Shown in pieces: positions 1-8,465 of a stretch of DNA of 9,824 nucleotides. The number at the start of each line of letters is the position of its first letter. The stretch's first letter is position 1. The notes under the pieces are model-generated. The model saw only the letters and a list, made by a program, of their open reading frames with translations. It did no database searches and was not told the origin of the DNA. The DNA is from an uncultured Duganella sp. (GTDB lineage Bacteria > Pseudomonadota > Gammaproteobacteria > Burkholderiales > Burkholderiaceae). The DNA lies in contig CAMLRG010000205.1 in NCBI GenBank assembly GCA_946482335.1, forward strand, positions 1 through 9,824. Direction: 5' to 3'. A program made the translations under genes and the position numbers.

Positions 1-1510
<1,510 letters not shown>

Positions 1511-1548
1511 GAGGGCAAAAATCTAAGGTTTGCGCGAAGGAGACGATC

Positions 1549-1871
1549 ATGTTACCGACCTTCTGTATAGCGCTTTCCGCGCCAACGCTGCGCTTATTGC
1601 TGGAATTCCAAGGCCAGCACAGCGACGCCGATCCCGCCGCACTCGCCGACCTCGCCATTCGTGAATGGCTGGAGCGCCAGCGCGAATTGCCTAAGCCTCG
1701 GCAACAGCGCGGCTATCACTGGAAATCCGTTTTCCTGCCAGAAGGCACGCGGCTTCGTAATTCGAGTTACACCGCGACCCGCTATGCCGAGATTGTCGGC
1801 GACGGGCGCTGGCACTGCGCCTGCGCTATGCGCAGGAAGCGGCAGCGCGCCGCGCCAAACCGCCCGGCTAG
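1549..1871 (+). pseudogene. Remnant of a small hypothetical gene, internal deletion/frameshift likely
   Basis: ATG 1549 has a good ribosome binding site (AAGGAG, 1537-1542). The frame begins MLPTFCIALSAPTLRLLLEF and continues with an acidic/Ala segment and then FLPEGTRLR and RYAEIVGDG. LPEGTRLR followed by a short strand resembles the start of small RAMA/DUF4357-like beta domains. After about residue 87 the frame turns into Arg/Cys-rich sequence (RWHCACAMRRKRQR) with no protein-like character. A different frame (third base) gives ALALRLRYAQEAAARRAKPPG ending in TAG at 1869-1871, which looks like a normal C-terminus. The simplest reading is a gene that lost its middle and its frame. The original frame stays open into the VOC gene, creating an artificial 254-codon fusion. 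Family assignment is from memory and uncertain. Confidence 0.45.
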
Positions 1872-1947
1872 TTTCCATTTATCCAATCGCGCTGGCGGCG
1901 GGCGTGGCAAGATGCGGGCATCGACAACGCCATGGAGGAGAAACACC

Positions 1948-2313
1948 ATGATCAAAGGCCTGCGCACCGCCATCTACCCCACCCCCGACCTGCAAGCCGG
2001 CAAGGAGTGGTACAGCAAGGTATTCCAGAAACAGCCCTACTTCGACCAGCCCTTCTACGTCGGCTTCGAAATCGGCGGCTTCGAGCTTGGTTTGCTCCCG
2101 GACAGCAAGCCCGGCCTGACCGGCACCCAGGTCTACTGGGGCGTGGACGACATCGAAGCGGAAGTCGCACGCATCGTCGCCCTGGGAGCAAGTGCTCACT
2201 CCAAGATTGAAGACGTCGGCGAAGGCATCCGCGTGGCCGACCTGGCCGACCCGTTCGGGAACATCCTGGGACTGATCCAGAACCCGCACTTCGACAAATC
2301 GAAAGTGGCCTGA
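1948..2313 (+). CDS. VOC-superfamily (glyoxalase/dioxygenase fold) protein
   Basis: A 121-residue protein with one vicinal-oxygen-chelate half: beta-alpha-beta-beta-beta. It starts MIKGLRTAIYPTPDLQAGKEWY, the usual 'alpha helix after YPTPDL' entry. VGFEIGGFELGLLPD follows, then VYWGVDDIEAEVARIVALGA, and it ends with DLADPFGNILGLIQNP, the typical last strand of this superfamily. The substrate is unknown; members include glyoxalases, fosfomycin-resistance proteins and dioxygenases. The metal-ligand set looks incomplete: there is no obvious His in strand 1. The start at 1948 is fixed by GGAGGAG (1934-1940), 7 nt upstream. An in-frame start at 1549 would add a foreign N-terminal segment and is rejected. 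The map gene follows 56 nt downstream on the same strand. Confidence 0.88.
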   Translation: MIKGLRTAIYPTPDLQAGKEWYSKVFQKQPYFDQPFYVGFEIGGFELGLLPDSKPGLTGTQVYWGVDDIEAEVARIVALGASAHSKIEDVGEGIRVADLADPFGNILGLIQNPHFDKSKVA

Positions 2314-2369
2314 GGCGGCATGGGCGCCTGTGGTACCATGCGCCCCTTCCGCCCACAGAAAGCCGCCGC

Positions 2370-3161
2370 ATGCGCAAGCGTAACAACAAATCCATCCTGA
2401 TCAAGACGCCCGAGCAGGTCGAATCCGCGCGTGTGGCCGGCCAGCTGGCGGCCGAAGTACTGACCTTCATCGCGCCGCACGTCAAGCCGGGCGTCTCGAC
2501 CGCCCAGCTGGACAAGCTGTGCAACGATTACATCGTCAACACGCTGAAGGTGATCCCGGCCAATGTCGGCTATGGCGGCTTTACCGGCACTGTCTGCACC
2601 TCGGTCAACGAAGTGGTCTGCCACGGCATCCCGACCCCGAAGAAGGTGCTGAAGGATGGCGACATCATCAACATCGACGTGGCCGTGATCAAAGACGAAT
2701 GGTTCGGCGACACCAGCCGCATGTACTACGTCGGCAACCCATCCAAGGCGGCGCGCAAGCTGTGCGAAGTCACCTATGACGCGATGTGGGCCGGCATCCG
2801 CGCCGTGAAGCCGGGTGCCACCCTGGGCGATGTGGGGCATGCGATCCAGGCCCTGGCCGAAGCGGCCGGCTACAGCGTGGTGCGCGATTATTGCGGGCAC
2901 GGCATCGGGATGGTGTACCACGAGGATCCGCAGGTGCTGCATTATGGACGGGCGGGCACCGGCATGAAGCTGGAGCCGGGGATGGTATTCACCATCGAGC
3001 CGATGATCAACGCGGGCAAACACGCCACGCGCGCGCTGCCGGATGGGTGGACGGTGGTGACGGCCGACCGCTCGCTGTCGGCGCAGTGGGAGCATATGGT
3101 GGCGGTGACGGCCGATGGGTTTGATGTGCTGACCCTGGCGCCGGGAGAGCAAACCCGCTAA
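2370..3161 (+). CDS. map: Methionine aminopeptidase, type I
   Basis: Cytosolic metalloprotease that removes the initiator methionine from nascent proteins once the formyl group is gone. Its 263 residues match the ~264 of the E. coli enzyme, with a constant +6 offset. The five dinuclear-metal ligands are visible as Asp103 (NIDVAV), Asp114 (GDTSRM), His177 (CGHGIG), Glu210 (FTIEPM) and Glu241 (QWEHMV). The catalytic His85 is in NEVVCHGIP. There is no N-terminal zinc-finger extension, as expected for the bacterial type Ia form. The N-terminus is slightly longer than in E. coli and basic (MRKRNNKS). The ribosome binding site is weak. Betaproteobacteria often carry a second map next to rpsB, so this may be a paralogue. 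The TAA stop overlaps the downstream repeat. Confidence 0.96.
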   Translation: MRKRNNKSILIKTPEQVESARVAGQLAAEVLTFIAPHVKPGVSTAQLDKLCNDYIVNTLKVIPANVGYGGFTGTVCTSVNEVVCHGIPTPKKVLKDGDIINIDVAVIKDEWFGDTSRMYYVGNPSKAARKLCEVTYDAMWAGIRAVKPGATLGDVGHAIQALAEAAGYSVVRDYCGHGIGMVYHEDPQVLHYGRAGTGMKLEPGMVFTIEPMINAGKHATRALPDGWTVVTADRSLSAQWEHMVAVTADGFDVLTLAPGEQTR

Positions 3162-3263
3162 ACCGGTAAACCGGGGTCAGGCCCGAAGGGCCTGACCCCA
3201 TGTGCGCGACGGCCGCGGGCTGAAGGGGTCAGACCCTTGGGTCTGACCCCGGTTTACCGGTTT
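3160..3263. repeat. Paired REP-like palindromes between convergent genes
   Basis: Two perfect 12-bp hairpins lie here: 3173-3199 (GGGGTCAGGCCC, loop GAA) and 3225-3250 (GGGGTCAGACCC, loop TT). They are enclosed by a perfect 21-bp outer inverted repeat at 3160-3180 and 3243-3263 (AAACCGGTAAACCGG followed by GGTCAG). No U-tract follows either stem, so these are not standard intrinsic terminators. The form (two inverted palindromes, extragenic, GGGGTCAG core) fits REP/BIME elements mobilised by RAYT transposases. No transposase is present here. The outer repeat begins inside the map stop codon. Confidence 0.85.
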
Positions 3264-3271
3264 CAGCGGTT

Positions 3272-3589
3272 TCAGCGCAAAGTCAGCTTCAACGCCGGCT
3301 TCTCGCCATAATCCTCATAGCGCTCATTGATCCCGCCCACGCAATAGCGGATTTCCTCCAGCAGTTCTGCCGGCACGTTCTTAGCATCGGTGATGACGAT
3401 TTCCAGCACCTCGTTCGGCTTGAGCCTGAAGCGCGTCATATTATCGTCGTCGCGCAGGTAGGACAGGCAATCGACCCACGCATCGATAGTCCCGCTATAC
3501 CCCGACGGGAATCCCAATTCCGCCTGGCACGCCGCGTGGAATGCAGCTTCATCGCCGATCGCGGCGCCGTTCAAAGTGGCAATCGCCAT
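3272..3589 (-). CDS. Barstar-family (barnase inhibitor-like) protein
   Basis: A small acidic protein of 105 residues. The segment FHAACQAELGFPSGYSGTID followed by AWVDCLSYL matches the barstar signature (in barstar: LALPEYYGENLDALWDCL), whose helix 2 blocks the barnase active site. The Gly-Asn of the canonical YYGxNLDA is replaced by SGTIDA. The C-terminal half is longer than classical barstar (about 90 residues) and has a Val/Ile strand VLEIVITDA. No barnase-like RNase gene is visible, so the partner is unknown. ATG 3589-3587 shares one base with the exbD stop (TAATG), and AAGGA inside the end of exbD can serve as its ribosome binding site, so it is probably translated by coupling. It is the last gene of the bamE-dapB-exbB-exbD run. 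Confidence 0.8.
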   Translation of the reverse strand: MAIATLNGAAIGDEAAFHAACQAELGFPSGYSGTIDAWVDCLSYLRDDDNMTRFRLKPNEVLEIVITDAKNVPAELLEEIRYCVGGINERYEDYGEKPALKLTLR

Positions 3590-4011
3590 TATTTCTTTTC
3601 CTTAGGATCGGTGACAAACCCGATGCGGGTCAGGCCATGCGACTGCGCCGCCGCCATCACCTGCGCCACCACTTCATAGCGGGTATCCTTATCCGCGCGC
3701 AGCTGCAATTCCGGCTGCTGCGGCAAGGCCGCCGCCTCGGCCAGGCGGCCATCGAGCTCGCCCGGCTGCAAGGCCTCATTATTCCAGTACACGGCGCCGG
3801 CGGCATCGATGGCCAGCGCCACCGCCTGCGCTTCCTGCGGCACCGCCTTCGCCTGCGCCTTCGGCAGCTCCAGCTGCACCGCATTGGTGAACATCGGCGC
3901 GCTGATGATGAAGATCACCAGCAGCACCAGCATCACGTCCACCATCGGCGTGACATTGATGTCCGCCATGGATTCCTTCTGCCGGTGGTGGTTGAAGGCA
4001 CCGAAAGCCAT
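3589..4011 (-). CDS. exbD: Biopolymer transport protein ExbD/TolR family
   Basis: Inner-membrane subunit of a proton-driven energy-transducing complex with ExbB. It has 140 residues: a short cytoplasmic N-terminus, a single membrane segment (about 22-42, VTPMVDVMLVLLVIFIISAP) and a periplasmic domain. Asp25 in this segment is the proton-carrying aspartate, at the same number as in E. coli ExbD. The INVTPMVDVMLVLLVIF block is diagnostic of the family. It starts 4 nt after the exbB stop. There is no tonB or tolA in the window, so whether the complex powers TonB-dependent transport or another process cannot be told. ExbD rather than TolR is chosen because no tol genes adjoin it. Confidence 0.92.
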   Translation of the reverse strand: MAFGAFNHHRQKESMADINVTPMVDVMLVLLVIFIISAPMFTNAVQLELPKAQAKAVPQEAQAVALAIDAAGAVYWNNEALQPGELDGRLAEAAALPQQPELQLRADKDTRYEVVAQVMAAAQSHGLTRIGFVTDPKEKK

Positions 4012-4015
4012 GACC

Positions 4016-4672
4016 TCATTCCCTGGTCAGGTAAGCGTGCAAGTCGTGCGCGAAGGCATCCAGCTCGGACAGCGTGATGCGGTTGATACGGTTAAAGCCG
4101 TTATACGCCAGCACCGCGGGAATCGCCACCACCAGGCCCACGCCCGTCATGATCAGCGCCTCGCCCACCGGCCCGGCCACCTTGTCGATCTGCACCGTGC
4201 CGTGCGCCGACACCGCCGCCAGCGCATGGTAGATGCCCCACACGGTACCCAGCAGCCCGACGAAGGGCGCAGTCGATGCGATCGACGCCAGCAGCGTCAG
4301 CCCCGCCTCCAGCCGCGTGGTGGAGACATGGATGGCGTCGCGCAGCACGCGCGTGGCCTGCTCGGCGCGCCCCATTTCGGCCGCGATGCTGCCGGCCCGG
4401 GCCTGGGCCAGCTGGCCGGCGCCGGCCTGCGCCACGGCCGCGAAAATCCCTTCCTGGTCGCGTACCGCCATCACGGCCACGCCATCGGCCACCGTCGGCG
4501 CATCCCAGAACGCTTGCACCGCCGGCGCCGCGCGCCGGATGCGCCAGGCGGCCCAGCCCTTCCACAGGATGAAGAACCAGGACGCCAGCGACATCGCCAG
4601 CAACAGGTAAGCCACCGCGTGGCTCAGCGCGTCGCCGCGCTGCCAATAGCTGGCGAAGGTGAAATGCTCCAT
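4016..4672 (-). CDS. exbB: MotA/TolQ/ExbB-family proton channel protein
   Basis: Inner-membrane partner of the following ExbD, forming the pentameric proton channel. It has 218 residues. Membrane helix 1 is at about 18-37 (HAVAYLLLAMSLASWFFILW), helix 2 at about 123-148 with STAPFVGLLGTVWGI, and helix 3 at about 167-190 with GPVGEALIMTGVGLVVAIPA. Between helices 1 and 2 is a long cytoplasmic stretch with the Arg-rich AAEMGRAEQATRVLRDAI. Glu171 matches the pore glutamate 176 of E. coli ExbB. There is no N-terminal periplasmic extension with signal peptide. ATG 4672-4670 overlaps the dapB stop by one base (TGATG), implying translational coupling. Confidence 0.92.
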   Translation of the reverse strand: MEHFTFASYWQRGDALSHAVAYLLLAMSLASWFFILWKGWAAWRIRRAAPAVQAFWDAPTVADGVAVMAVRDQEGIFAAVAQAGAGQLAQARAGSIAAEMGRAEQATRVLRDAIHVSTTRLEAGLTLLASIASTAPFVGLLGTVWGIYHALAAVSAHGTVQIDKVAGPVGEALIMTGVGLVVAIPAVLAYNGFNRINRITLSELDAFAHDLHAYLTRE

Positions 4673-5484
4673 CAGCCTTTCAGGCCCAGCACGTCATACA
4701 TGTCGTACAGGCCGGTCTTCTTGTCGGCCAGGAATTGCGCCGCGCGCAAGGAGCCGTTGGCATAGTGCTGGCGCGAGGAGGATTTGTGGCTGATCTCGAT
4801 GCGCTCGCCTTCGGTGGCGAACATCACGGTATGGTCGCCGATGATGTCGCCGCCGCGCACGGTGGCAAAGCCGATTTGCGAAGGGTCGCGCGGGCCGGTC
4901 ACGCCTTCGCGCGCGAACACGCCGCACTCCTTCAGGTCGCGGCCCAGCGCGTCGGCGATCACCTCGCCCATCTTCAGCGCGGTGCCGGACGGCGCATCGA
5001 CCTTGTGGCGGTGGTGCGCTTCGATGATCTCGATGTCGTAGCCGGTGGCGAACTGGCGCGCGGCAAATTCCAGCAGCTTGAGCGTCACGTTCACGCCCAC
5101 ACTCATGTTCGGCGCGAACACGATGGCGGTCCTCTCGGCCGCCGCCACGATGGCCGCCTTGCCCGCCTCGTCGAAGCCGGTGGTGCCGATCACCATTTTC
5201 ACGCCATGCTCGGCGCAGTAAGCCAGGTGGGCCAGCGTGCCTTCCGGGCGGGTGAAGTCGATCAGCACGTCGGCGCCGGCCAGGCCGGTGGCCAGGTCGT
5301 CGGTCACGGCCACGCCGGCCGGCTGGCCGGTGAAGGCGGCGGCATCGCTGCCGATGGCCGGCGCGCCGGCGCGGTCCAGGGCACCGGCCAGGCGCGCATC
5401 GGGCGCCGCCTGCACGGCCTCGATCAGCATATGGCCCATGCGGCCGCTGGCGCCAGCGATGGCGATATTCAGTTGCTTCATCAT
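4672..5484 (-). CDS. dapB: 4-hydroxy-tetrahydrodipicolinate reductase
   Basis: Cytosolic NAD(P)H-dependent reductase of the lysine/meso-diaminopimelate pathway, which feeds peptidoglycan synthesis. It has 270 residues (E. coli: 273). The N-terminal Rossmann domain begins [12 protein letters not shown] (about 8-19); [14 protein letters not shown] and [10 protein letters not shown] follow. The catalytic signature is [20 protein letters not shown], with His157 and His158 and Lys161 as general acid, then the GTA loop binding the substrate. The two adjacent ATGs (5484 and 5481) are both possible. AAGGA (on the minus strand) lies 4 nt before the first and 7 nt before the second, so the second is slightly better placed. 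The frame stays open farther upstream through bamE, which is not meaningful. Gap to bamE: 7 nt. Confidence 0.96.
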   Translation of the reverse strand: MMKQLNIAIAGASGRMGHMLIEAVQAAPDARLAGALDRAGAPAIGSDAAAFTGQPAGVAVTDDLATGLAGADVLIDFTRPEGTLAHLAYCAEHGVKMVIGTTGFDEAGKAAIVAAAERTAIVFAPNMSVGVNVTLKLLEFAARQFATGYDIEIIEAHHRHKVDAPSGTALKMGEVIADALGRDLKECGVFAREGVTGPRDPSQIGFATVRGGDIIGDHTVMFATEGERIEISHKSSSRQHYANGSLRAAQFLADKKTGLYDMYDVLGLKG

Positions 5485-5491
5485 GTTTTCC

Positions 5492-6043
5492 TTATTGCTT
5501 CTGGCCCGATTCCTGGCCGCCCGGCAGCGGCGCCTTGCCCGCCGCGATATTGCCCTTGGCATCCTCGGCCTTCTTGAAATCCTTGATCGGGCCGGCGATG
5601 CGCGCGATGTATTCGGCCTCGGTCGGCAGGTTGCCGCCCTCGAAGCGCTCGACCTTGCCTTCCTGGTCGAAGTACACCACCACCACACTGGTGGTCAGCT
5701 CGCCGTTGCCCTTGGCCAGGCGGAACGGGTAATCCCAGCGCTGGGCGTGGAAGGGGTCGGCCATCAGCGGGGTGCCGAGCAGGAACTTGACCTGGTCCTT
5801 GCTCATGCCGGTTTTCAGCTGGCCCAGCATTTCCTGGGACACGAAATTGCCCTGCTGGATGTCGGGCCGGTAGGGCGAGAAGAACCACAGGAATTTCTGC
5901 ACTTGGGTGATGGTGGTGGTCTGGGCGCCCTGCGAGGCTTCGACCGGGGCCACCGGGGCCGGCGCGCTGGCGCAGGCGGCCAGCAGGGCCGCCGCCAGCA
6001 GCGGGGTACTACGTTGCAACAAAGACAGCGGGGTGAAGCGCAT
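5492..6043 (-). CDS. bamE: Outer-membrane assembly lipoprotein BamE (SmpA/OmlA)
   Basis: Small lipoprotein of the BAM complex that inserts beta-barrel proteins into the outer membrane. It has 183 residues. The signal peptide ends in the lipobox LAAC with the lipidated Cys24, then Ala at +2, which allows outer-membrane sorting. An Ala/Pro linker follows. The BamE core is unmistakable: [20 protein letters not shown], then [20 protein letters not shown]. It is longer than E. coli BamE (113) because of an N-terminal linker and a C-terminal Lys/Gly-rich tail (after about 160) typical of betaproteobacterial forms. It is the first gene of the run reading into dapB, and it is divergent from fur, as seen in Pseudomonas (omlA-fur). 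A GAGGT ribosome binding site precedes ATG 6043. Confidence 0.95.
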   Translation of the reverse strand: MRFTPLSLLQRSTPLLAAALLAACASAPAPVAPVEASQGAQTTTITQVQKFLWFFSPYRPDIQQGNFVSQEMLGQLKTGMSKDQVKFLLGTPLMADPFHAQRWDYPFRLAKGNGELTTSVVVVYFDQEGKVERFEGGNLPTEAEYIARIAGPIKDFKKAEDAKGNIAAGKAPLPGGQESGQKQ

Positions 6044-6122
6044 AGAAAGACCTCAATTCCGTGAGCAGAAGTGCCTAAAACGCTATATCATAAAGCACTT
6101 CCCGCAACTGACGTTAGCAAAC
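6044..6122. promoter_or_regulatory. Divergent bamE/fur promoter region
   Basis: A single AT-rich core, CGCTATATCATAAAG (6081-6095), offers a -10 in both directions: TATGAT on the minus strand (6092-6087) and TATCAT on the plus strand (6086-6091). No strong -35 is seen for either. The stretch TTATGATATA weakly resembles part of a Fur box (GATAATGATAATCATTATC), so Fur autocontrol is possible but unproven. fur has no clear Shine-Dalgarno sequence. Confidence 0.4.
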
Positions 6123-6551
6123 ATGAGTAACAGCCCAACCGACCTGAAGGCATCCGGCCTGAAGGCGACCCTGCCGCGCCTGAAGATCCTCGATATTTTC
6201 CAGAGCAGCCCCGTGCGCCATTTGACGGCGGAAGACGTGTACAAGCTGCTGCTGGCCGAGAACATGGATGTCGGCCTGGCCACCGTGTACCGCGTGCTGA
6301 CCCAGTTCGAGCAAGCCGGCCTGCTCAACCGCAACCATTTCGAGAGCGGCAAGGCGATTTTCGAACTGAATGAAGGCTCGCACCACGACCACCTGGTCTG
6401 CCTCGATTGCGGCCGGGTGGAAGAATTCGTCGACGAGGAAATCGAAAAGCGCCAGCAGCGCATCGCCGCCGAGCGCGGCTTCAAGATCGCCGAACATGCG
6501 CTGGCGATTTATGGCAATTGCACCAAGGCGCAGTGCCCGCATAAGCACTGA
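6123..6551 (+). CDS. fur: Ferric uptake regulator Fur
   Basis: Homodimeric Fe(II)-dependent repressor of iron uptake genes. It has 142 residues and aligns without gaps to E. coli numbering. The winged-helix DNA-binding half includes [14 protein letters not shown] and the recognition helix [19 protein letters not shown] (about 50-68). Metal residues visible are His33, Glu81, His87, His88, Asp89, His90, the structural zinc pair Cys93/Cys96 (VCLDC), Glu108, His125, and Cys133/Cys138 (NCTKAQCPH). ATG 6123 is chosen by homology. The frame is open farther upstream (through the bamE antisense) but that part is not Fur. No strong ribosome binding site precedes it. It faces hrcA across a palindromic repeat. 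Confidence 0.97.
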   Translation: MSNSPTDLKASGLKATLPRLKILDIFQSSPVRHLTAEDVYKLLLAENMDVGLATVYRVLTQFEQAGLLNRNHFESGKAIFELNEGSHHDHLVCLDCGRVEEFVDEEIEKRQQRIAAERGFKIAEHALAIYGNCTKAQCPHKH

Positions 6552-6572
6552 GCCGACGCCCGGCCAGCGTCA

Positions 6573-6612
6573 GGTGCCTGACCCTGCGGGTCAGGCACCG
6601 GTTTTCCGGTTT
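6573..6612. repeat. REP-like palindrome between convergent fur and hrcA
   Basis: A perfect 12-bp stem: GGTGCCTGACCC (6573-6584), loop TGC, GGGTCAGGCACC (6588-6599). It is followed by CCGGTTTTCCGGTTT (6598-6612), the complement of the AAACCGG tandem that also flanks the repeat at 3160-3263. The last base lies in the hrcA stop codon. It shares the GGGTCAGG/CCTGACCC core with that element. There is no U-tract, so termination by this stem is unlikely in the classical sense. Confidence 0.8.
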
Positions 6613-7628
6613 TAGTGGTTGCTCAACGCATTCGACAGCAACCGCGACGTGATATCCACGATCGGGATCACCCGCTCATACGCCATGCGGGTCGGCCCGA
6701 TCACCCCCAGCGTGCCCACGATCTTGCCATTGGCCTCATACGGCGCCGTGACCACGCTCATTTCATCCATCGGCACCAGTTGCGACTCGCCGCCGATAAA
6801 GATTTGCACGCCCGACGCCTTGGACGACACGTCGAGCAGCTGCATCAGCCCGGTCTTCTGCTCGAACAAATCGAACATCGCCCGCAGCGACGACATATTC
6901 GACGACAGGTCGCTCACCGCCAGCAGGTTGCGTTCGCCCGCGATCACCATATCCTCGGCCGATTCGGCCATGGCTTCCGAGCCCGCCTCCACCGCCGCCT
7001 GCATCAGGCGCCCCATATCGTCGCGCAGCTGGCGCAATTCCAGCTGCAGGCGCCCGCGCACATCCTCGAACGACAGCCCGGAATAATGCTGGTTGATGAA
7101 GTTGGCCGACTGCTGCAGCTGGGCCGGCGTGTAATCGACATCGGTCAGCAGGATGCGGTTCTGCACATCGCCGCCCGGCGACACGATCACCAGCAGCACC
7201 CGTTTTTCACCCAGGCGCAAGAATTCGATCTGCTGGAACACCGATTCATGGCGCGGCGAAAGCACCACCCCGGCGAACTGGGTCAGCGAGGACAGCATTT
7301 GCGCCGCATTGGCGATCAGCTTTTGCGGCTGCGGCGAGGCGGCGCGCAAGCTGGCCTGCACCGCGCTTTCATCGATGTGCTGCACCGTCAGCAGGGTGTC
7401 GACGAAGATGCGGTAGCCGCGCGGGGTCGGCACCCGTCCGGCCGAGGTATGGGGGCTGGCCACATAGCCCTGTTCCTCCAGGTCCGCCATGATGTTGCGG
7501 ATGGTGGCCGGCGACAGCTCCAGGCCGGAAATCTTGGACAGGGCGCGCGAACCCACCGGCTGGCCGTCGGCGATATAACGCTCGACCAGGGCCTTGAGCA
7601 GGGTTTGGGCACGGTTATCGAGTTGCAT
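6612..7628 (-). CDS. hrcA: Heat-inducible transcription repressor HrcA
   Basis: Repressor of heat-shock chaperone genes (groESL, dnaK class), binding the CIRCE element; activity depends on GroEL. It has 338 residues, the usual length. The N-terminal winged helix (1-70) includes [20 protein letters not shown], then [18 protein letters not shown] and the family signature [13 protein letters not shown] (65-77). The remaining part is the GAF-like dimerisation region with [20 protein letters not shown] and FIGGESQL, ending [21 protein letters not shown] 7628 is chosen from the conserved start [20 protein letters not shown] 15-codon upstream extension would overlap the HAD gene. No CIRCE site (TTAGCACTC-N9-GAGTGCTAA) is present in the window, so it has no visible autocontrol here. 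It is probably cotranscribed with the HAD gene 4 nt upstream. Confidence 0.96.
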   Translation of the reverse strand: MQLDNRAQTLLKALVERYIADGQPVGSRALSKISGLELSPATIRNIMADLEEQGYVASPHTSAGRVPTPRGYRIFVDTLLTVQHIDESAVQASLRAASPQPQKLIANAAQMLSSLTQFAGVVLSPRHESVFQQIEFLRLGEKRVLLVIVSPGGDVQNRILLTDVDYTPAQLQQSANFINQHYSGLSFEDVRGRLQLELRQLRDDMGRLMQAAVEAGSEAMAESAEDMVIAGERNLLAVSDLSSNMSSLRAMFDLFEQKTGLMQLLDVSSKASGVQIFIGGESQLVPMDEMSVVTAPYEANGKIVGTLGVIGPTRMAYERVIPIVDITSRLLSNALSNH

Positions 7629-7632
7629 ACGC

Positions 7633-8328
7633 CTATTCTGCCAACTGTTGTTCCAGCCACGCAAGCAATTCATCGAAGCTGGCGCACACCGCGTCCGGCA
7701 CCGGCGCCCCGGCCGGCAGTGCGGCGCCGCTGCGGTTCATCCACACCGCCCGCAAGCCGGCCGCCTGCGCCCCCGCCACGTCCAGCGCCAGGTCGTCGCC
7801 CACGTACACCGCATCGTGCGGCGCCACCTCCAGCGCCGCGCACGCCGCGCGGAAGATGGCCGGGTCCGGCTTGGCCTTGCCGAAATGGGCGGCCGCCAGC
7901 GACACCTTGAAATGGTGGGCCAGGCCGATCACTTCCAGGTCGGCATTGCCATTGCTGATGGTGCCCAGCTGCACCTGGTGGCGCAGCTTGAGCAAGCCCG
8001 GCAGCACATCGTCATATGGCGTGACGGCATTGCGTGCCGCGAAAAAGTGCGCCATGGCCCCGTCCACGTGGGCCGCGTCCGCCCCCGCCGCGGCAAAGGC
8101 CGCCTGCAGGCTGGCGCGGCGCAGCGCGCCGAGGTCGATCAATAATTCCGGCTGGGCCGCCGCCAGTTCGGCGCGGTGCGCGCGCAGCGCATCGATCGAC
8201 CATTGCGCCGCCACTTGCGGCGCATGGGTGGCCAGCCAGGCGTGCAGCGTCACTTCCGCTTCGGCAATGACGGGCGCGATCGGCCACAGGGTATCGTCGA
8301 GGTCGAACAGGATGGCATGGGGCTTCAT
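7633..8328 (-). CDS. HAD-superfamily hydrolase (subfamily IA, phosphatase-like)
   Basis: Probable cytosolic phosphatase of 231 residues. The four HAD motifs are present. Motif I is FDLDDTLW, with nucleophile Asp9 and acid/base Asp11. Motif II is TISNGN, the Ser that holds the phosphate. Motif III is Lys in [10 protein letters not shown]. Motif IV is [12 protein letters not shown], the Mg ligands. The helical cap lies between motifs I and II, as in phosphoglycolate-phosphatase-like (subfamily IA) members. The substrate is not determinable. ATG 8328 is supported by homology at [13 protein letters not shown]. An in-frame upstream start (8382) would add a non-HAD segment. There is no Shine-Dalgarno sequence; instead TACAAT ends 6 nt before the ATG. 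The stop lies 4 nt before hrcA. Confidence 0.92.
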   Translation of the reverse strand: MKPHAILFDLDDTLWPIAPVIAEAEVTLHAWLATHAPQVAAQWSIDALRAHRAELAAAQPELLIDLGALRRASLQAAFAAAGADAAHVDGAMAHFFAARNAVTPYDDVLPGLLKLRHQVQLGTISNGNADLEVIGLAHHFKVSLAAAHFGKAKPDPAIFRAACAALEVAPHDAVYVGDDLALDVAGAQAAGLRAVWMNRSGAALPAGAPVPDAVCASFDELLAWLEQQLAE

Positions 8329-8334
8329 GGGCGC

Positions 8335-8364
8335 ATTGTACCCTGCCCGGTAGCACCCTGTTAC
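8335..8364 (-). promoter_or_regulatory. Putative promoter giving a leaderless HAD-hrcA mRNA
   Basis: TACAAT (8340-8335) matches the -10 box at 5 of 6 positions; GTAACA (8364-8359) lies 18 bp upstream and matches the -35 at 4 of 6. With the usual distance from -10 to start site, transcription would begin on or beside the A of ATG 8328. The absence of a Shine-Dalgarno fits. Inferred. Confidence 0.5.
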
Positions 8365-8408
8365 AAGCGAAAAGCGGGCCAAACCGGCTAAAGATGGCGC
8401 AAATGCAC

Positions 8409-8438
8409 TAAAATAGGCGCCGATTTGAACGGCGCCGA
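8409..8438 (+). promoter_or_regulatory. Possible promoter/leader of the lipoprotein pair
   Basis: TAAAAT (8409-8414) could be the -10; no good -35 is seen. Just after it, GGCGCCGA occurs twice (8416-8423 and 8431-8438), and the two GGCGCC copies can pair as a 6-bp stem with a 9-nt loop in the leader. Weak evidence. Confidence 0.3.
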
Positions 8439-8465
8439 CGCGCGAAACCGACTGGAGAACGTGGA

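Noticed and set aside
1549..2313. Single 254-residue VOC protein starting at 1549
   Set aside because: The first 133 codons are not VOC-like, lose protein character midway, and a strong GGAGGAG site precedes the true VOC start at 1948.
3173..3250. Hairpins read as intrinsic terminators for map and the barstar-like gene
   Set aside because: Neither stem is followed by a run of T on either strand; the paired, nested form fits REP-type repeats better.
4735..5577. Long plus-strand open frame opposite dapB
   Set aside because: His/Arg/Gly-rich shadow of a well-supported gene, caused by high GC; no ribosome binding site or family match.
5907..6122. N-terminal extension of Fur upstream of 6123
   Set aside because: It is antisense to bamE and includes its signal-peptide region; the Fur alignment begins exactly at 6123.
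6615..7910. 431-codon plus-strand open frame opposite hrcA
   Set aside because: His/Arg-rich composition typical of an antisense shadow, and hrcA on the other strand is certain.
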